Positions 1 through 5,275 of a DNA stretch of 5,275 bases are shown here, in pieces. The notes beneath the pieces were generated by a model, which saw only the letters and a list, made by a program, of their open reading frames with translations, was not told the origin of the DNA and did not search any database. Position 1 is the stretch's first letter, and each line of letters starts with the position of its first letter. A program made the translations under genes and the position numbers. Source of the stretch: Candidatus Dormiibacterota bacterium (GTDB lineage: Bacteria > Chloroflexota > Dormibacteria > Aeolococcales > Aeolococcaceae); the NCBI GenBank assembly GCA_003136295.1, contig PLDZ01000253.1, positions 5,231 through 10,505 of the forward strand. The letters run 5' to 3'.

Positions 1-6
1 GTCCCC

Positions 7-423
7 TTAGCGTGAGAGCCGGACGGTTGCCCGGCCATTGGTCAAAACGCGGTCGCCGCGATCCGAGGATGCCCCCACCTCGAGGGTGGCGACTCCCGCA
101 TCGTCGACGCTGACGACGGTCCCGGTGCAGATGATCGTGTCGCCGGGAAGCAACGGCTTGCTGAACCGGCACGAGAGGCTGAGGAGGTTCGCGTTCCCGC
201 CCGCCCAGGAAGCGATCGCGTCGGCGAGGATGCCCATCTCGAGCATGCCGTGCGCGATGGTTCCGGGCAGACCGACCGCGCGAGCGAACTCGGGGTCGAC
301 ATGGATCGGGTTGTGGTCACCGGACGCGTCGGCGTAGGCGTTGATCTGCTCCTGGGTGACCGTCCTCGACAATGGCGTGACGCTGTCGCCGATTGCGATC
401 TCGGATGCGGCCGGCGCGGTCAT
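7..423 (-). CDS. MaoC/HadB-type (R)-specific 3-hydroxyacyl dehydratase subunit
   Basis: A 138-residue single hot-dog-domain protein of the MaoC/R-hydratase family, which interconverts (3R)-3-hydroxyacyl and trans-2-enoyl thioesters (ACP or CoA). The hydratase-2 motif is seen at residues 34-41 (SGDHNPIH), giving Asp36, Asn38 and His41, followed by the family's AHGML at 57-61. Asp and His are the known catalytic pair. Length matches mycobacterial HadB (about 142 aa) and monomeric R-hydratases. The ATG at 421-423 overlaps the TGA of the upstream subunit (ATGA). The reading frame stays open further upstream, but that extension is arginine-rich shadow sequence antisense to no family feature, so it was rejected. 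The stop is TAA at 7-9. With its neighbour it should form a heterodimer in which this chain supplies catalysis. Whether the pathway is fatty-acid elongation, as for mycobacterial HadAB, or acyl-CoA metabolism cannot be decided here. Confidence 0.9.
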   Translation of the reverse strand: MTAPAASEIAIGDSVTPLSRTVTQEQINAYADASGDHNPIHVDPEFARAVGLPGTIAHGMLEMGILADAIASWAGGNANLLSLSCRFSKPLLPGDTIICTGTVVSVDDAGVATLEVGASSDRGDRVLTNGRATVRLSR

Positions 424-833
424 GCCGGCGCCCGCACGATCATCAGCGAGGTCGCGCGGCAGACGACCGCCTGGTCCGCGGGGCGGGTGGCCTCCATGGC
501 GAGCCGAACGAAGGTCATCCCCCGCCTGGTGTCGATGCTCGTGATCTCGGCCGTGGCATCGACCACGTCGCCGGGGTGCACCGGCGCCGGCCATTCGAAA
601 GACTGCTCGCCGTGAATCAGGCCGGCGAGATCGATGCCGACCTCCGGGTCGCTGAGCAGCTGCGCGAGTGTCGGGCCGAGGCAGTACACGGCCGCGAACG
701 TGGGTGGCACCGCGTCGGCTTCACCGATCGGATCTGCACCCGCGATCGCCTGGGCCGTGGCGCGAGCAGATTCGGGGGCGATCCGTTGACCAGGCGCCAG
801 GTAGCGCCGGCCGACGTGGCTCTGATCAGGCAC
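420..833 (-). CDS. FAS1-like/HadA-type dehydratase subunit (MaoC N-terminal-like hot-dog domain)
   Basis: A 137-residue hot-dog protein of the FAS1-like dehydratase family (MaoC_dehydrat_N, PF13452), resembling mycobacterial HadA. The N-terminus DQSHVGRRY and the central LIHGEQSFEWPAPVHPGD (residues 72-89) are typical of that family. The Asp/Asn/His hydratase motif is missing: the matching place reads AGADP (about 31-35). That fits HadA, which is known to shape the acyl pocket while the MaoC partner catalyses. The start chosen is GTG at 831-833, with GAGGAG (minus strand, 845-850) 11 nt upstream and a family-like N-terminus. Another in-frame GTG at 873-875 would add 14 arginine-rich residues without a ribosome site and is less likely. 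The TGA overlaps the next gene's ATG by 4 bp, implying coupled synthesis of the two subunits. The promoter candidate at 922-950 lies about 90 nt upstream. Confidence 0.87.
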   Translation of the reverse strand: MPDQSHVGRRYLAPGQRIAPESARATAQAIAGADPIGEADAVPPTFAAVYCLGPTLAQLLSDPEVGIDLAGLIHGEQSFEWPAPVHPGDVVDATAEITSIDTRRGMTFVRLAMEATRPADQAVVCRATSLMIVRAPA

Positions 834-921
834 CGATCCCAACGCTCCTCGGCGAGGCAAACGCCGCAGCCGCACCGGCTACTTCAGAAATTGACATCCG
901 TATCAACTATTCCCGAATCGA

Positions 922-950
922 ACCATACACCCGGACCTTACCCCCGTCAA
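922..950 (-). promoter_or_regulatory. Sigma70-like promoter for the dehydratase pair
   Basis: On the minus strand TTGACG (945-950) is followed after 17 nt by TATGGT (922-927). That gives five of six matches to the -35 consensus and four of six to the -10, with ideal spacing. Transcription would start near 915, leaving a leader of about 80 nt before the GTG at 833. The rest of the 834-1000 intergenic stretch shows no gene and no clear terminator for the asparaginase gene upstream, so read-through from it is also possible. Confidence 0.5.
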
Positions 951-1000
951 AAGCCTGCTGCGTCGCGGGTCTGAAGGGGAATCGAGCATTCAATGTCACC

Positions 1001-2038
1001 TCAGGCCGGCCCGGTGCCGACGGCCGACGCCTGTGTCGACGACGACATCTCGATCCGCTCGGCGCGGATCTCCCCGACATCGCGGCCAGCCCAATTGCGC
1101 ACTGTCACGCTCGCAAAGGGGCGGAGCCGGTCAGGAAGATCGGCACCGAGCAGACCAAGCTGCTGGAGGACGACAAGGGCGACGACGGGAATCGCCTCTC
1201 CTCCGCCGGATTCGAGCTTGATGGCCACACCCGGACCATCCGGGCGCGCGACTGCGGCCCAGACGCCCGCGCCGCCGATCTTGGCGGTCAGCCGCTGGCC
1301 GGCAACCTCGAGCAGCGCAGTGTCGAATCGATTCGTTCCGGCGACAAGGAACGGGTGCGCCGCCATCGCGTCCTGGGCGCGCATGAATGCTGGGTCGCTG
1401 CTCGCTGCGGCGAAGCCGCGGGCGATGGCTGAGAGCGGGGTCCCATATGTGGTGAGACCGCATCCATCGATACCGCGCGGCGCAACGTCGAGATCGACGC
1501 CGAGGATCTCCTGCAGCGCGGCGCTCACCGCCTGCTGACACGGGTGCGCGGGCTCCATGTAGCCGTCGAGACGCCATCCCATCACCGCGCAGGTGGCCAG
1601 CATCGCGGCGTGCTTTCCGGAGCAGTTGTTGTGGATCGGTCGTGGCACACCCCCTGACGCAAGCAGGCGGCGGGCCGTCGCCTCGTCCGAGGGCAGTTGC
1701 GGCCCACACCCCAATGCCTCCTCAGGCACCTGCGCCCTGGCGAGAAGTCGCCGTACAGCCGCAAGGTGCTCGTCCTCTCCCTGATGCGAGGCGCAGGCGA
1801 CGGCGATCTCGGCGCCGCCTGCCCCCAGTCGATCCGCCGCGAGACGCAGGAACGGGAGGGCCTGCAGCGGCTTGACGCAGCTGCGTAGCGTGGTCTCGGC
1901 GTCCGCCGAGCCGGCGGAGCGCAGCACCTTCCCCAGGGCATCAACCACGGCAACATGGCCTCGGATCCGAGCCTCGACGACCGACCCTCTCCAAACCGTG
2001 GCGAGGACGGGAGGCGCTGGATCGCTCACCTTGCTCAC
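1001..2038 (-). CDS. L-asparaginase II, PF06089 family (Rhizobium etli ReAV type, class 3)
   Basis: A cytoplasmic enzyme predicted to hydrolyse L-asparagine to aspartate and ammonia; it has no signal peptide. At 345 residues it is full length for the family. From the chosen start the key blocks are: SCVKPLQALP with the Ser53-x-x-Lys56 tandem; CASHQGEDEH with Ser84 and His85; NNCSGKH with Cys139 and Lys142; and DGCG with Cys193. By established knowledge of ReAV, the two Ser-Lys tandems form the active centre, and a Cys-Lys-Cys set binds a zinc ion; Cys139, Lys142 and Cys193 correspond. The C-terminus (NWAGRDVGEIRAE) is the usual family ending, so the gene is complete. The start is uncertain. 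GTG at 2036-2038 and GTG at 2027-2029 both place the family's WRGSVVE block near the N-terminus, and neither has a strong ribosome site. A GTG at 2113 would add 25 non-family residues. It is divergent from the LysM-CHAP gene, whose promoter abuts its 5' end. No convincing promoter of its own was found. Confidence 0.92.
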   Translation of the reverse strand: MSKVSDPAPPVLATVWRGSVVEARIRGHVAVVDALGKVLRSAGSADAETTLRSCVKPLQALPFLRLAADRLGAGGAEIAVACASHQGEDEHLAAVRRLLARAQVPEEALGCGPQLPSDEATARRLLASGGVPRPIHNNCSGKHAAMLATCAVMGWRLDGYMEPAHPCQQAVSAALQEILGVDLDVAPRGIDGCGLTTYGTPLSAIARGFAAASSDPAFMRAQDAMAAHPFLVAGTNRFDTALLEVAGQRLTAKIGGAGVWAAVARPDGPGVAIKLESGGGEAIPVVALVVLQQLGLLGADLPDRLRPFASVTVRNWAGRDVGEIRAERIEMSSSTQASAVGTGPA

Positions 2039-2039
2039 T

Positions 2040-2069
2040 TTGACGGGGACAAGCTGATTTTGGTACGGT
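2040..2069 (+). promoter_or_regulatory. Extended -10 promoter for the LysM-CHAP gene
   Basis: TTGACG (2040-2045), an 18 nt spacer, then TACGGT (2064-2069) preceded by TGG (2061-2063). This gives a TGn extended -10 with TAnnnT, as is common in high-GC Gram-positives. The predicted start is near 2076, leaving a leader of about 70 nt before the putative ATC start. The -35 lies two bases from the asparaginase GTG at 2038, so polymerase bound here could interfere with that divergent gene. Confidence 0.45.
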
Positions 2070-2116
2070 CCCGCGGTCAACCGGGGAAAGGGGCACGGTT
2101 CACCCCCGGGCACCGT
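2065..2116. repeat. Long imperfect inverted repeat in the divergent promoter region
   Basis: ACGGTCCCG (2065-2073) pairs with CGGGcACCGT (2107-2116) with one bulged C. Inside it, GGTcAACCG (2075-2083) pairs with CGGTTcACC (2096-2104) with one C-C mismatch. That is 17 base pairs in all around a 12 nt loop (2084-2095), with a small internal loop between the two stems. The outer arm overlaps the plus-strand -10 hexamer. If transcription starts near 2076, only the inner stem would be complete in the hydrolase mRNA. As DNA it could be an operator; as RNA it could be a leader structure for either divergent gene. Confidence 0.6.
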
Positions 2117-2133
2117 CCGTATCTCGGCAAGGT

Positions 2134-2148
2134 AGGGGAGCAGCGATC
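2134..2148 (+). promoter_or_regulatory. Strong ribosome binding site placed before an ATC codon
   Basis: AGGGGAG (2134-2140) is the best Shine-Dalgarno match in this leader. It lies 5 nt before an in-frame ATC (2146-2148). Reading from that codon adds a basic n-region (HVHRFVRH) to the hydrophobic segment that the downstream GTG start at 2200 would otherwise leave bare. No ATG, GTG, TTG or CTG exists in frame between the upstream stop (2041-2043) and 2200. This site decides the proposed start of the LysM-CHAP gene. Confidence 0.5.
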
Positions 2149-3027
2149 GCGACCCACGTTCACAGGTTTGTACGGCACCTCTCGGTAATCGCCACTGCGG
2201 TGGTGCTTGTCGTACTCGTTGCCCGACCAGTCCCGGCTCCGGCCACGCCCATGCTTCGCAACCTCGCCGCGATACAGATCAACGCGGTCGTCGAGAACTC
2301 GGCAGCCGTGACGGCGCTGGCGGTTGAACCGGTCAAGACCATCGTCGTCGAGCCGGGCGAGACGCTTGCCACGCTCTCCGCCGCGTACACCGTCTCGACA
2401 TTGGCGATCCAGTGGGGCAATCAGCTCACTCCGTATGCCGTCCCCAAAGTCGGGTCCACGTTGCTCATCCCCCCGGGACCCGGAGCACTCGTTGAGGTCC
2501 GGCCCGGCGAGACCCCGACCGCGTTCGCCGCACGTGTCCGCCTCGATCCCGCGGTGATCCTCGACTACAACGCGCTGAAGAGCAACGCGCCGATGACCGC
2601 CGGCTCCTACCTGCAGGTTCCGCTCTCTCGGGCCCCGACGGGCGCGCTCATCTCCTCGTTCTTCGTCGACGCGGGGGACGGCACGCCCTCAGTCCCTCCG
2701 CAGACCCTGCTCCACGACGGCTTCCCGTACGGCCAGTGCACGTACTACGTCGCGACCCGGCGCGCGGTTGACTGGAGTGGCAACGCGATCAACTGGTGGC
2801 GCGCCGCCCGCGGCAAGCGCGCAGAGGGACACGTCCCCATCCAGGGGGCGATCGTGGTCTTCAACATCGGATGGGTCGGACACGTCGCCTACGTCGAGCA
2901 CGTCAACCTCGACGGCTCGTTCGTCATCTCGGAGATGAACTACCACGCGAACGGTGGAGGATGGGGGCGCGTCGACGACCGCACGATCCTCTTATCCGAC
3001 CCTTCGATCATGGGATTTATCTACTGA
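2146..3027 (+). CDS. Secreted LysM-CHAP peptidoglycan hydrolase, probable ATC start
   Basis: A predicted exported cell-wall hydrolase of 293 residues. Domains in order: a signal peptide (about 1-34: basic HVHRFVRH, then hydrophobic SVIATAVVLVVLVA, then a Pro/Ala cleavage region); a linker; LysM-like repeat 1 (about 65-109, VVEPGETLATLSAAY ... LLIPPG); a more divergent LysM-like repeat 2 (about 115-160, VEVRPGETPTAF ... LQVPLS); a linker; and a C-terminal CHAP domain (about 190-293). The CHAP catalytic residues are visible: Cys198 in GQCTYYVA, His246 in GHVAYVEHV and Glu263 in SEMNY. LysM binds glycan chains; CHAP enzymes cleave peptidoglycan as amidases or endopeptidases, and which one is not readable. 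The start rests on a strong ribosome site before ATC at 2146. The conservative alternative is GTG at 2200 (275 aa), which has no ribosome site and a signal peptide lacking its basic n-region. It is transcribed alone, divergent from the asparaginase and convergent with the two-component pair. It ends in TGA at 3025-3027. Confidence 0.88.
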   Translation: MATHVHRFVRHLSVIATAVVLVVLVARPVPAPATPMLRNLAAIQINAVVENSAAVTALAVEPVKTIVVEPGETLATLSAAYTVSTLAIQWGNQLTPYAVPKVGSTLLIPPGPGALVEVRPGETPTAFAARVRLDPAVILDYNALKSNAPMTAGSYLQVPLSRAPTGALISSFFVDAGDGTPSVPPQTLLHDGFPYGQCTYYVATRRAVDWSGNAINWWRAARGKRAEGHVPIQGAIVVFNIGWVGHVAYVEHVNLDGSFVISEMNYHANGGGWGRVDDRTILLSDPSIMGFIY

Positions 3028-3052
3028 GGGCTTACGGGACGCGCTGTGGTCT

Positions 3053-3075
3053 GGCGCCAGGGGACGGGCGGCGCC
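3053..3075 (+). terminator. Weak candidate hairpin after the LysM-CHAP gene
   Basis: GGCGCC (3053-3058) and GGCGCC (3070-3075) can pair as a 6 bp all-GC stem with an 11 nt loop, starting 26 nt after the stop codon. No T-run follows, so it is not a textbook intrinsic terminator. It is listed because this is the only compact hairpin close to the gene end. Confidence 0.22.
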
Positions 3076-3076
3076 T

Positions 3077-3179
3077 TGCTCAGCTTTGGCCGCTCCATCC
3101 CGGGACGCAGCGAATTTGAGAGCGACCGAGAGAGCGCGACAATCTGCTTGCGCGAACGAGGGAGCGAACAAGCTGAGCA
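3077..3179. repeat. Non-coding convergent spacer: inverted arms enclosing a purine-rich direct repeat
   Basis: The 207 nt between the convergent gene ends (3028-3234) holds no credible gene. TGCTCAGCTT (3077-3086) is perfectly repeated in inverse as AAGCTGAGCA (3170-3179). Between the arms, GCGACCGAGAGAGCG (3122-3136) recurs as GCGAACGAGGGAGCG (3152-3166), 13 of 15 bases alike with a 30 bp period. The arms are 83 nt apart, so they would need internal folding to pair. This could be a dispersed intergenic repeat, a bidirectional transcript-end structure, or chance. Confidence 0.4.
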
Positions 3180-3234
3180 GTGGCCCGGGTGATCTCCTGT
3201 CCGTCCATCACCAGCGGGGGCCTACAGGCGGGCG

Positions 3235-3933
3235 CTACCCGGAAAAGCGGTAGCCGATACCCGGGACCGAGTGGATGTACGTCGGCTTCTCCGCGTCCGG
3301 CTCGATCTTGCGACGGAGGCGATAGACGTGGGCGTCGACGGTGCGGGTTTCGATTTCGACCTCGTAACCCCACACGCGCCGGAGGAGCTCTCCGCGGCTC
3401 ATGACCTGACCCGGACGTGACGCAAGCAGTGCGAGCAGGTTGAACTCCGTCAGCGTGAGCATCACTTCCTCACCATCGCGGAACACCTGGCGGCGTCCGA
3501 GGTCGATGGTGAGTCCCGGAAACTCGAAGCGATCGCGGGGCTGCTCCTGCGCGGAGATCTCGCTGCGGCGCAGGTGCGCTCCGATGCGTGCCATGAGCTC
3601 GCGCACTTCGAACGGTTTGGTCACATAGTCGTCGGCACCCAGCTCGAGGCCGACGACCACATCGATGGTGTCGCTCTTCGCGGTCAGCATGATGATCGGC
3701 ACGCGTGCGCCCTCGGCGCGCAGTCGCCGGCACACGTCGAGCCCGCTCATACCCGGAAGATTGACGTCGAGAATGATCAGGTCGGGGTTCTGCTCGCGAG
3801 CGAGGTTGAGTCCCTCGACGCCGGTTGCCGCCTCGATGAGCGTGTGGTTCTGCGCGCTGGTCGCAAGGCGCACGACCTCGCGGCTCGGCGGGTCGTCCTC
3901 GACGATGAGAATGGTCTTTCCGGCCCCGCTCAT
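3235..3933 (-). CDS. OmpR/PhoB-family response regulator
   Basis: A 232-residue DNA-binding response regulator. The receiver domain (about 7-118) has the acidic pair Asp13/Asp14, phosphoacceptor Asp56 (codon 3766-3768) in ILDVNLPGMSG, the switch Thr84 in MLTAK, and Lys106 in TKPF. The C-terminal winged helix (about 132-231) has the LTLTEFNLLALLASRPGQV block, the RTVDAHVYRLRRKI recognition-helix region, and the family ending HSVPGIGYRF. All phosphorylation residues are intact, so it should be a regular phosphorylation-controlled transcription factor. The ATG at 3931-3933 overlaps the TGA of the upstream hybrid kinase gene (ATGA), with GAGGTG 8 nt upstream inside that gene. Translation is therefore probably coupled, and the two proteins are very likely partners. 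It ends in TAG at 3235-3237. No binding-site repeats for it are obvious in this window. Confidence 0.96.
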   Translation of the reverse strand: MSGAGKTILIVEDDPPSREVVRLATSAQNHTLIEAATGVEGLNLAREQNPDLIILDVNLPGMSGLDVCRRLRAEGARVPIIMLTAKSDTIDVVVGLELGADDYVTKPFEVRELMARIGAHLRRSEISAQEQPRDRFEFPGLTIDLGRRQVFRDGEEVMLTLTEFNLLALLASRPGQVMSRGELLRRVWGYEVEIETRTVDAHVYRLRRKIEPDAEKPTYIHSVPGIGYRFSG

Positions 3934-5275
3934 CCGACAGGCACCTCGATAAATGTGGAGATGCGCTTCACGAAGTTGGCCACCTCAATTGGTTTGGTGA
4001 TGTAGCCGGAGCAACCGGCTGCGAGTGCTTCCTGTTCGTTGCCTTTCATCGCGTTCGCGGTCAGCGCGACCACGGGAACGCCTGCTGTCTTGGGGTCCGC
4101 CTTGAGCATCCGGGTGAGAGTCAGCCCGTCCATGCCGGGCAACTCCACGTCCATCAGCACGAGATCGTAGACCTTGGACCGCACCTTGTGGAGGCCCTCC
4201 TCGCCGTCGACCGCGATGTCGACGTCGAACCCGCTGCCGAGGAGGACCATCTTTGCCAGGTCGCGGTTGCTCGCGTTGTCCTCGACGAGCAGGATCCGGT
4301 TATGACGGTGACCGTTCAGCACCTCAATTCCTGTCAGAGGTAGCCGGAACGTGAAGACCGAGCCGCGACCGGGATCGCTCTCGAGCGAGATGCTCCCACC
4401 GTGGAGCTCGACGAGCCGGCGGGTCAGCGAAAGCCCGAGCCCGGTGCCCTCTACTTGGCGGGTGGTCGCGTGGTCAAGCTGATAGAACTCGTCGAAGATG
4501 CGCTTGTGGTGTTCGGCGGGAATGCCGACCCCGGTGTCGCCGACATCGACGATGAGGTTCTCGCTGTCGGCGCGCGCCGACACCCAGACCTTGCCGCCCT
4601 GCGGGGTGAACTTGATCGCGTTGCTGAGCAGGTTGTACAGGACCTGCTTGAACTTGCTCTTGTCCGCGCGAATCTCCAGGTGGACGGGTACCACGTCGAT
4701 GCTGAGATCGATGTCGCGCCGCTCGCTCAGCGAGCGGATGACGTTGTGGACCTCTTTGACAGCATCCTGTACACCGAAGCGATCGTAGGCGAGCTCCATG
4801 CGACCGGCCTCGATCTTGCTGAGGTCGAGCACGTCATTGACGAGCTCGAGCAAGTGCTTTCCCGACGCGTGAATGTTCTGCAGGCACTCCTGGCGCTGCT
4901 GCGGCGTGAGATCCACGAGGTTGTCCTTGAGGATTTCGCTGAAGCCGAGGATCGCGTTCAGCGGCGTGCGCAACTCGTGGCTCATGTTGGCAAGGAATTC
5001 GCTCTTGAGCCGCGAGATTTCGGCGATCTGTGCATTAGCCACCTCGACCTCACGCTTCTGCGTGGCGATCTCGCCGAGCTGTGCGCGCTGCGCCGTGTAC
5101 AGCCGCGCGTTGTCGATGCTGATGGCTGCCTGGCTGGCGATGATCCGCATCAACGCCTGTTCGATGCTGGTGAAGGGCTGCACCTCGCGCCGCGCCAGCG
5201 TGAGAGCGCCGACGAGACGCTGTGGGGACTCGAGCGGCATCACCAGGCAGGAGCGAGGCGCATACGCGAGACCCA
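3930..5275 (-). CDS. GAF-containing hybrid histidine kinase with C-terminal receiver, 5' end outside window
   Basis: The frame is open to the right edge, so the N-terminus and true start are missing; 447 residues are visible. Domains in order: the C-terminal half of a GAF sensor domain (5275 to about 5097, with LVGALTLARRE and QAAISIDNARLY); a coiled-coil linker (about 5097-5000); a HisKA domain with phosphoacceptor His (codon 4977-4979) in SHELRTPLNAILGFSEIL; a HATPase_c domain with the N box NLLSNAIKF (Asn codon 4620-4622), G1 box DTGVGIP (from 4538) and G2 box GTGLGL (from 4448); and a receiver with GluAsp in LLVEDN, phosphoacceptor Asp (codon 4149-4151) in LMDVELPGMDG, Thr in ALTANA and Lys in TKPIE. 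All catalytic boxes are intact. The visible part has no membrane segment, so sensing may be cytoplasmic through GAF, but an N-terminal membrane or PAS region could lie outside. No Hpt domain follows. Its TGA overlaps the regulator's ATG by 4 bp. Confidence 0.95.
   Translation of the reverse strand, partial: GLAYAPRSCLVMPLESPQRLVGALTLARREVQPFTSIEQALMRIIASQAAISIDNARLYTAQRAQLGEIATQKREVEVANAQIAEISRLKSEFLANMSHELRTPLNAILGFSEILKDNLVDLTPQQRQECLQNIHASGKHLLELVNDVLDLSKIEAGRMELAYDRFGVQDAVKEVHNVIRSLSERRDIDLSIDVVPVHLEIRADKSKFKQVLYNLLSNAIKFTPQGGKVWVSARADSENLIVDVGDTGVGIPAEHHKRIFDEFYQLDHATTRQVEGTGLGLSLTRRLVELHGGSISLESDPGRGSVFTFRLPLTGIEVLNGHRHNRILLVEDNASNRDLAKMVLLGSGFDVDIAVDGEEGLHKVRSKVYDLVLMDVELPGMDGLTLTRMLKADPKTAGVPVVALTANAMKGNEQEALAAGCSGYITKPIEVANFVKRISTFIEVPVG

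Noticed and set aside
891..920. Perfect TTGACA (-35-like) on the plus strand at 891-896
   Set aside because: No TAnnnT hexamer lies 16-19 nt downstream, and no plus-strand gene follows.
905..927. GGTTCGATTC on the minus strand, resembling a tRNA T-loop
   Set aside because: The flanking bases do not form the 5-bp T stem, and no acceptor, D or anticodon arm is found around it.
1324..1335. 12-bp perfect palindrome CGAATCGATTCG inside the asparaginase gene
   Set aside because: It encodes the conserved-looking NRFD stretch, and a single palindrome of this size is expected by chance in several kilobases; no paired site was seen.
668..1432. A 254-codon plus-strand open frame across the HadA-like gene, the spacer and the asparaginase
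   Set aside because: It is antisense to two clear protein families, is arginine/proline-rich low-complexity in translation, and has no recognisable domain or ribosome site. It is a typical shadow frame in GC-rich DNA.
2051..2080. TTGACC on the minus strand (2075-2080) as -35 of an asparaginase promoter
   Set aside because: No acceptable -10 hexamer occurs at 16-19 nt spacing; the AT-rich CAAAAT lies only 11 nt away.
2040..2148. c-di-AMP (ydaO-type) riboswitch in the LysM-CHAP leader
   Set aside because: The gene type fits, but the conserved GGGGUGAA and CCGUCAGCUAACC blocks are not clearly present in order. If the promoter at 2040-2069 is right, the leader of about 70 nt is too short for the full element. 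Left as a check under the inverted-repeat finding.
3200..3234. Small GCCT/AGGC hairpin just after the response regulator stop on the minus strand
   Set aside because: The stem is only 4 bp with a 2 nt loop and no T-run; it is not a credible terminator.
3574..4005. A 143-codon plus-strand open frame opposite the response regulator
   Set aside because: It lies wholly antisense to the regulator and the kinase tail, with no family features; frame openness is explained by GC-rich third positions of the real genes.

Overview
This is a 5.3 kb window of GC-rich bacterial DNA, densely coded. Most genes lie on the minus strand; one secreted-protein gene runs the other way. The gene content suggests a high-GC Gram-positive-type lineage: Actinomycetota, or a soil relative such as Chloroflexota/Dormibacterota. 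The pointers are a split HadA/HadB-type acyl dehydratase pair, a PF06089 asparaginase and a secreted LysM-CHAP cell-wall hydrolase. No ribosomal RNA, tRNA or other taxonomic marker is present, so the lineage is an inference.

Layout from left to right. (1) 7-833, minus strand: two small hot-dog-fold genes joined by an ATGA overlap. They are a FAS1-like/HadA-type subunit followed by a MaoC/HadB-type catalytic subunit, with a good sigma70-like promoter at 922-950. (2) 1001-2038, minus strand: a complete L-asparaginase II of the Rhizobium etli ReAV type. (3) 2039-2145: a divergent intergenic region with an extended -10 promoter on the plus strand and a long imperfect inverted repeat. (4) 2146-3027, plus strand: a secreted two-LysM plus CHAP peptidoglycan hydrolase, which appears to start at a non-canonical ATC codon. 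(5) 3028-3234: a convergent intergenic region with no gene, holding a purine-rich direct repeat flanked by distant inverted arms. (6) 3235-5275, minus strand: a two-component pair, an OmpR/PhoB-type response regulator overlapping by ATGA the end of a GAF-containing hybrid histidine kinase. The kinase gene runs off the right edge.

The two minus-strand pairs look translationally coupled. The dehydratase subunits should form a heterodimer acting on 3-hydroxyacyl thioesters in fatty-acid elongation or a related pathway. The kinase and regulator should form one signalling pathway whose stimulus and targets cannot be read here. The LysM-CHAP protein acts outside the membrane on peptidoglycan. Nothing in the sequence ties the signalling pair to the hydrolase except adjacency in convergent orientation.

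I do not see a clearly new multi-gene system. The best second-look items are the ATC start of the LysM-CHAP gene, the inverted repeat in its promoter/leader region, and the hybrid kinase paired with a DNA-binding regulator without a visible Hpt protein.
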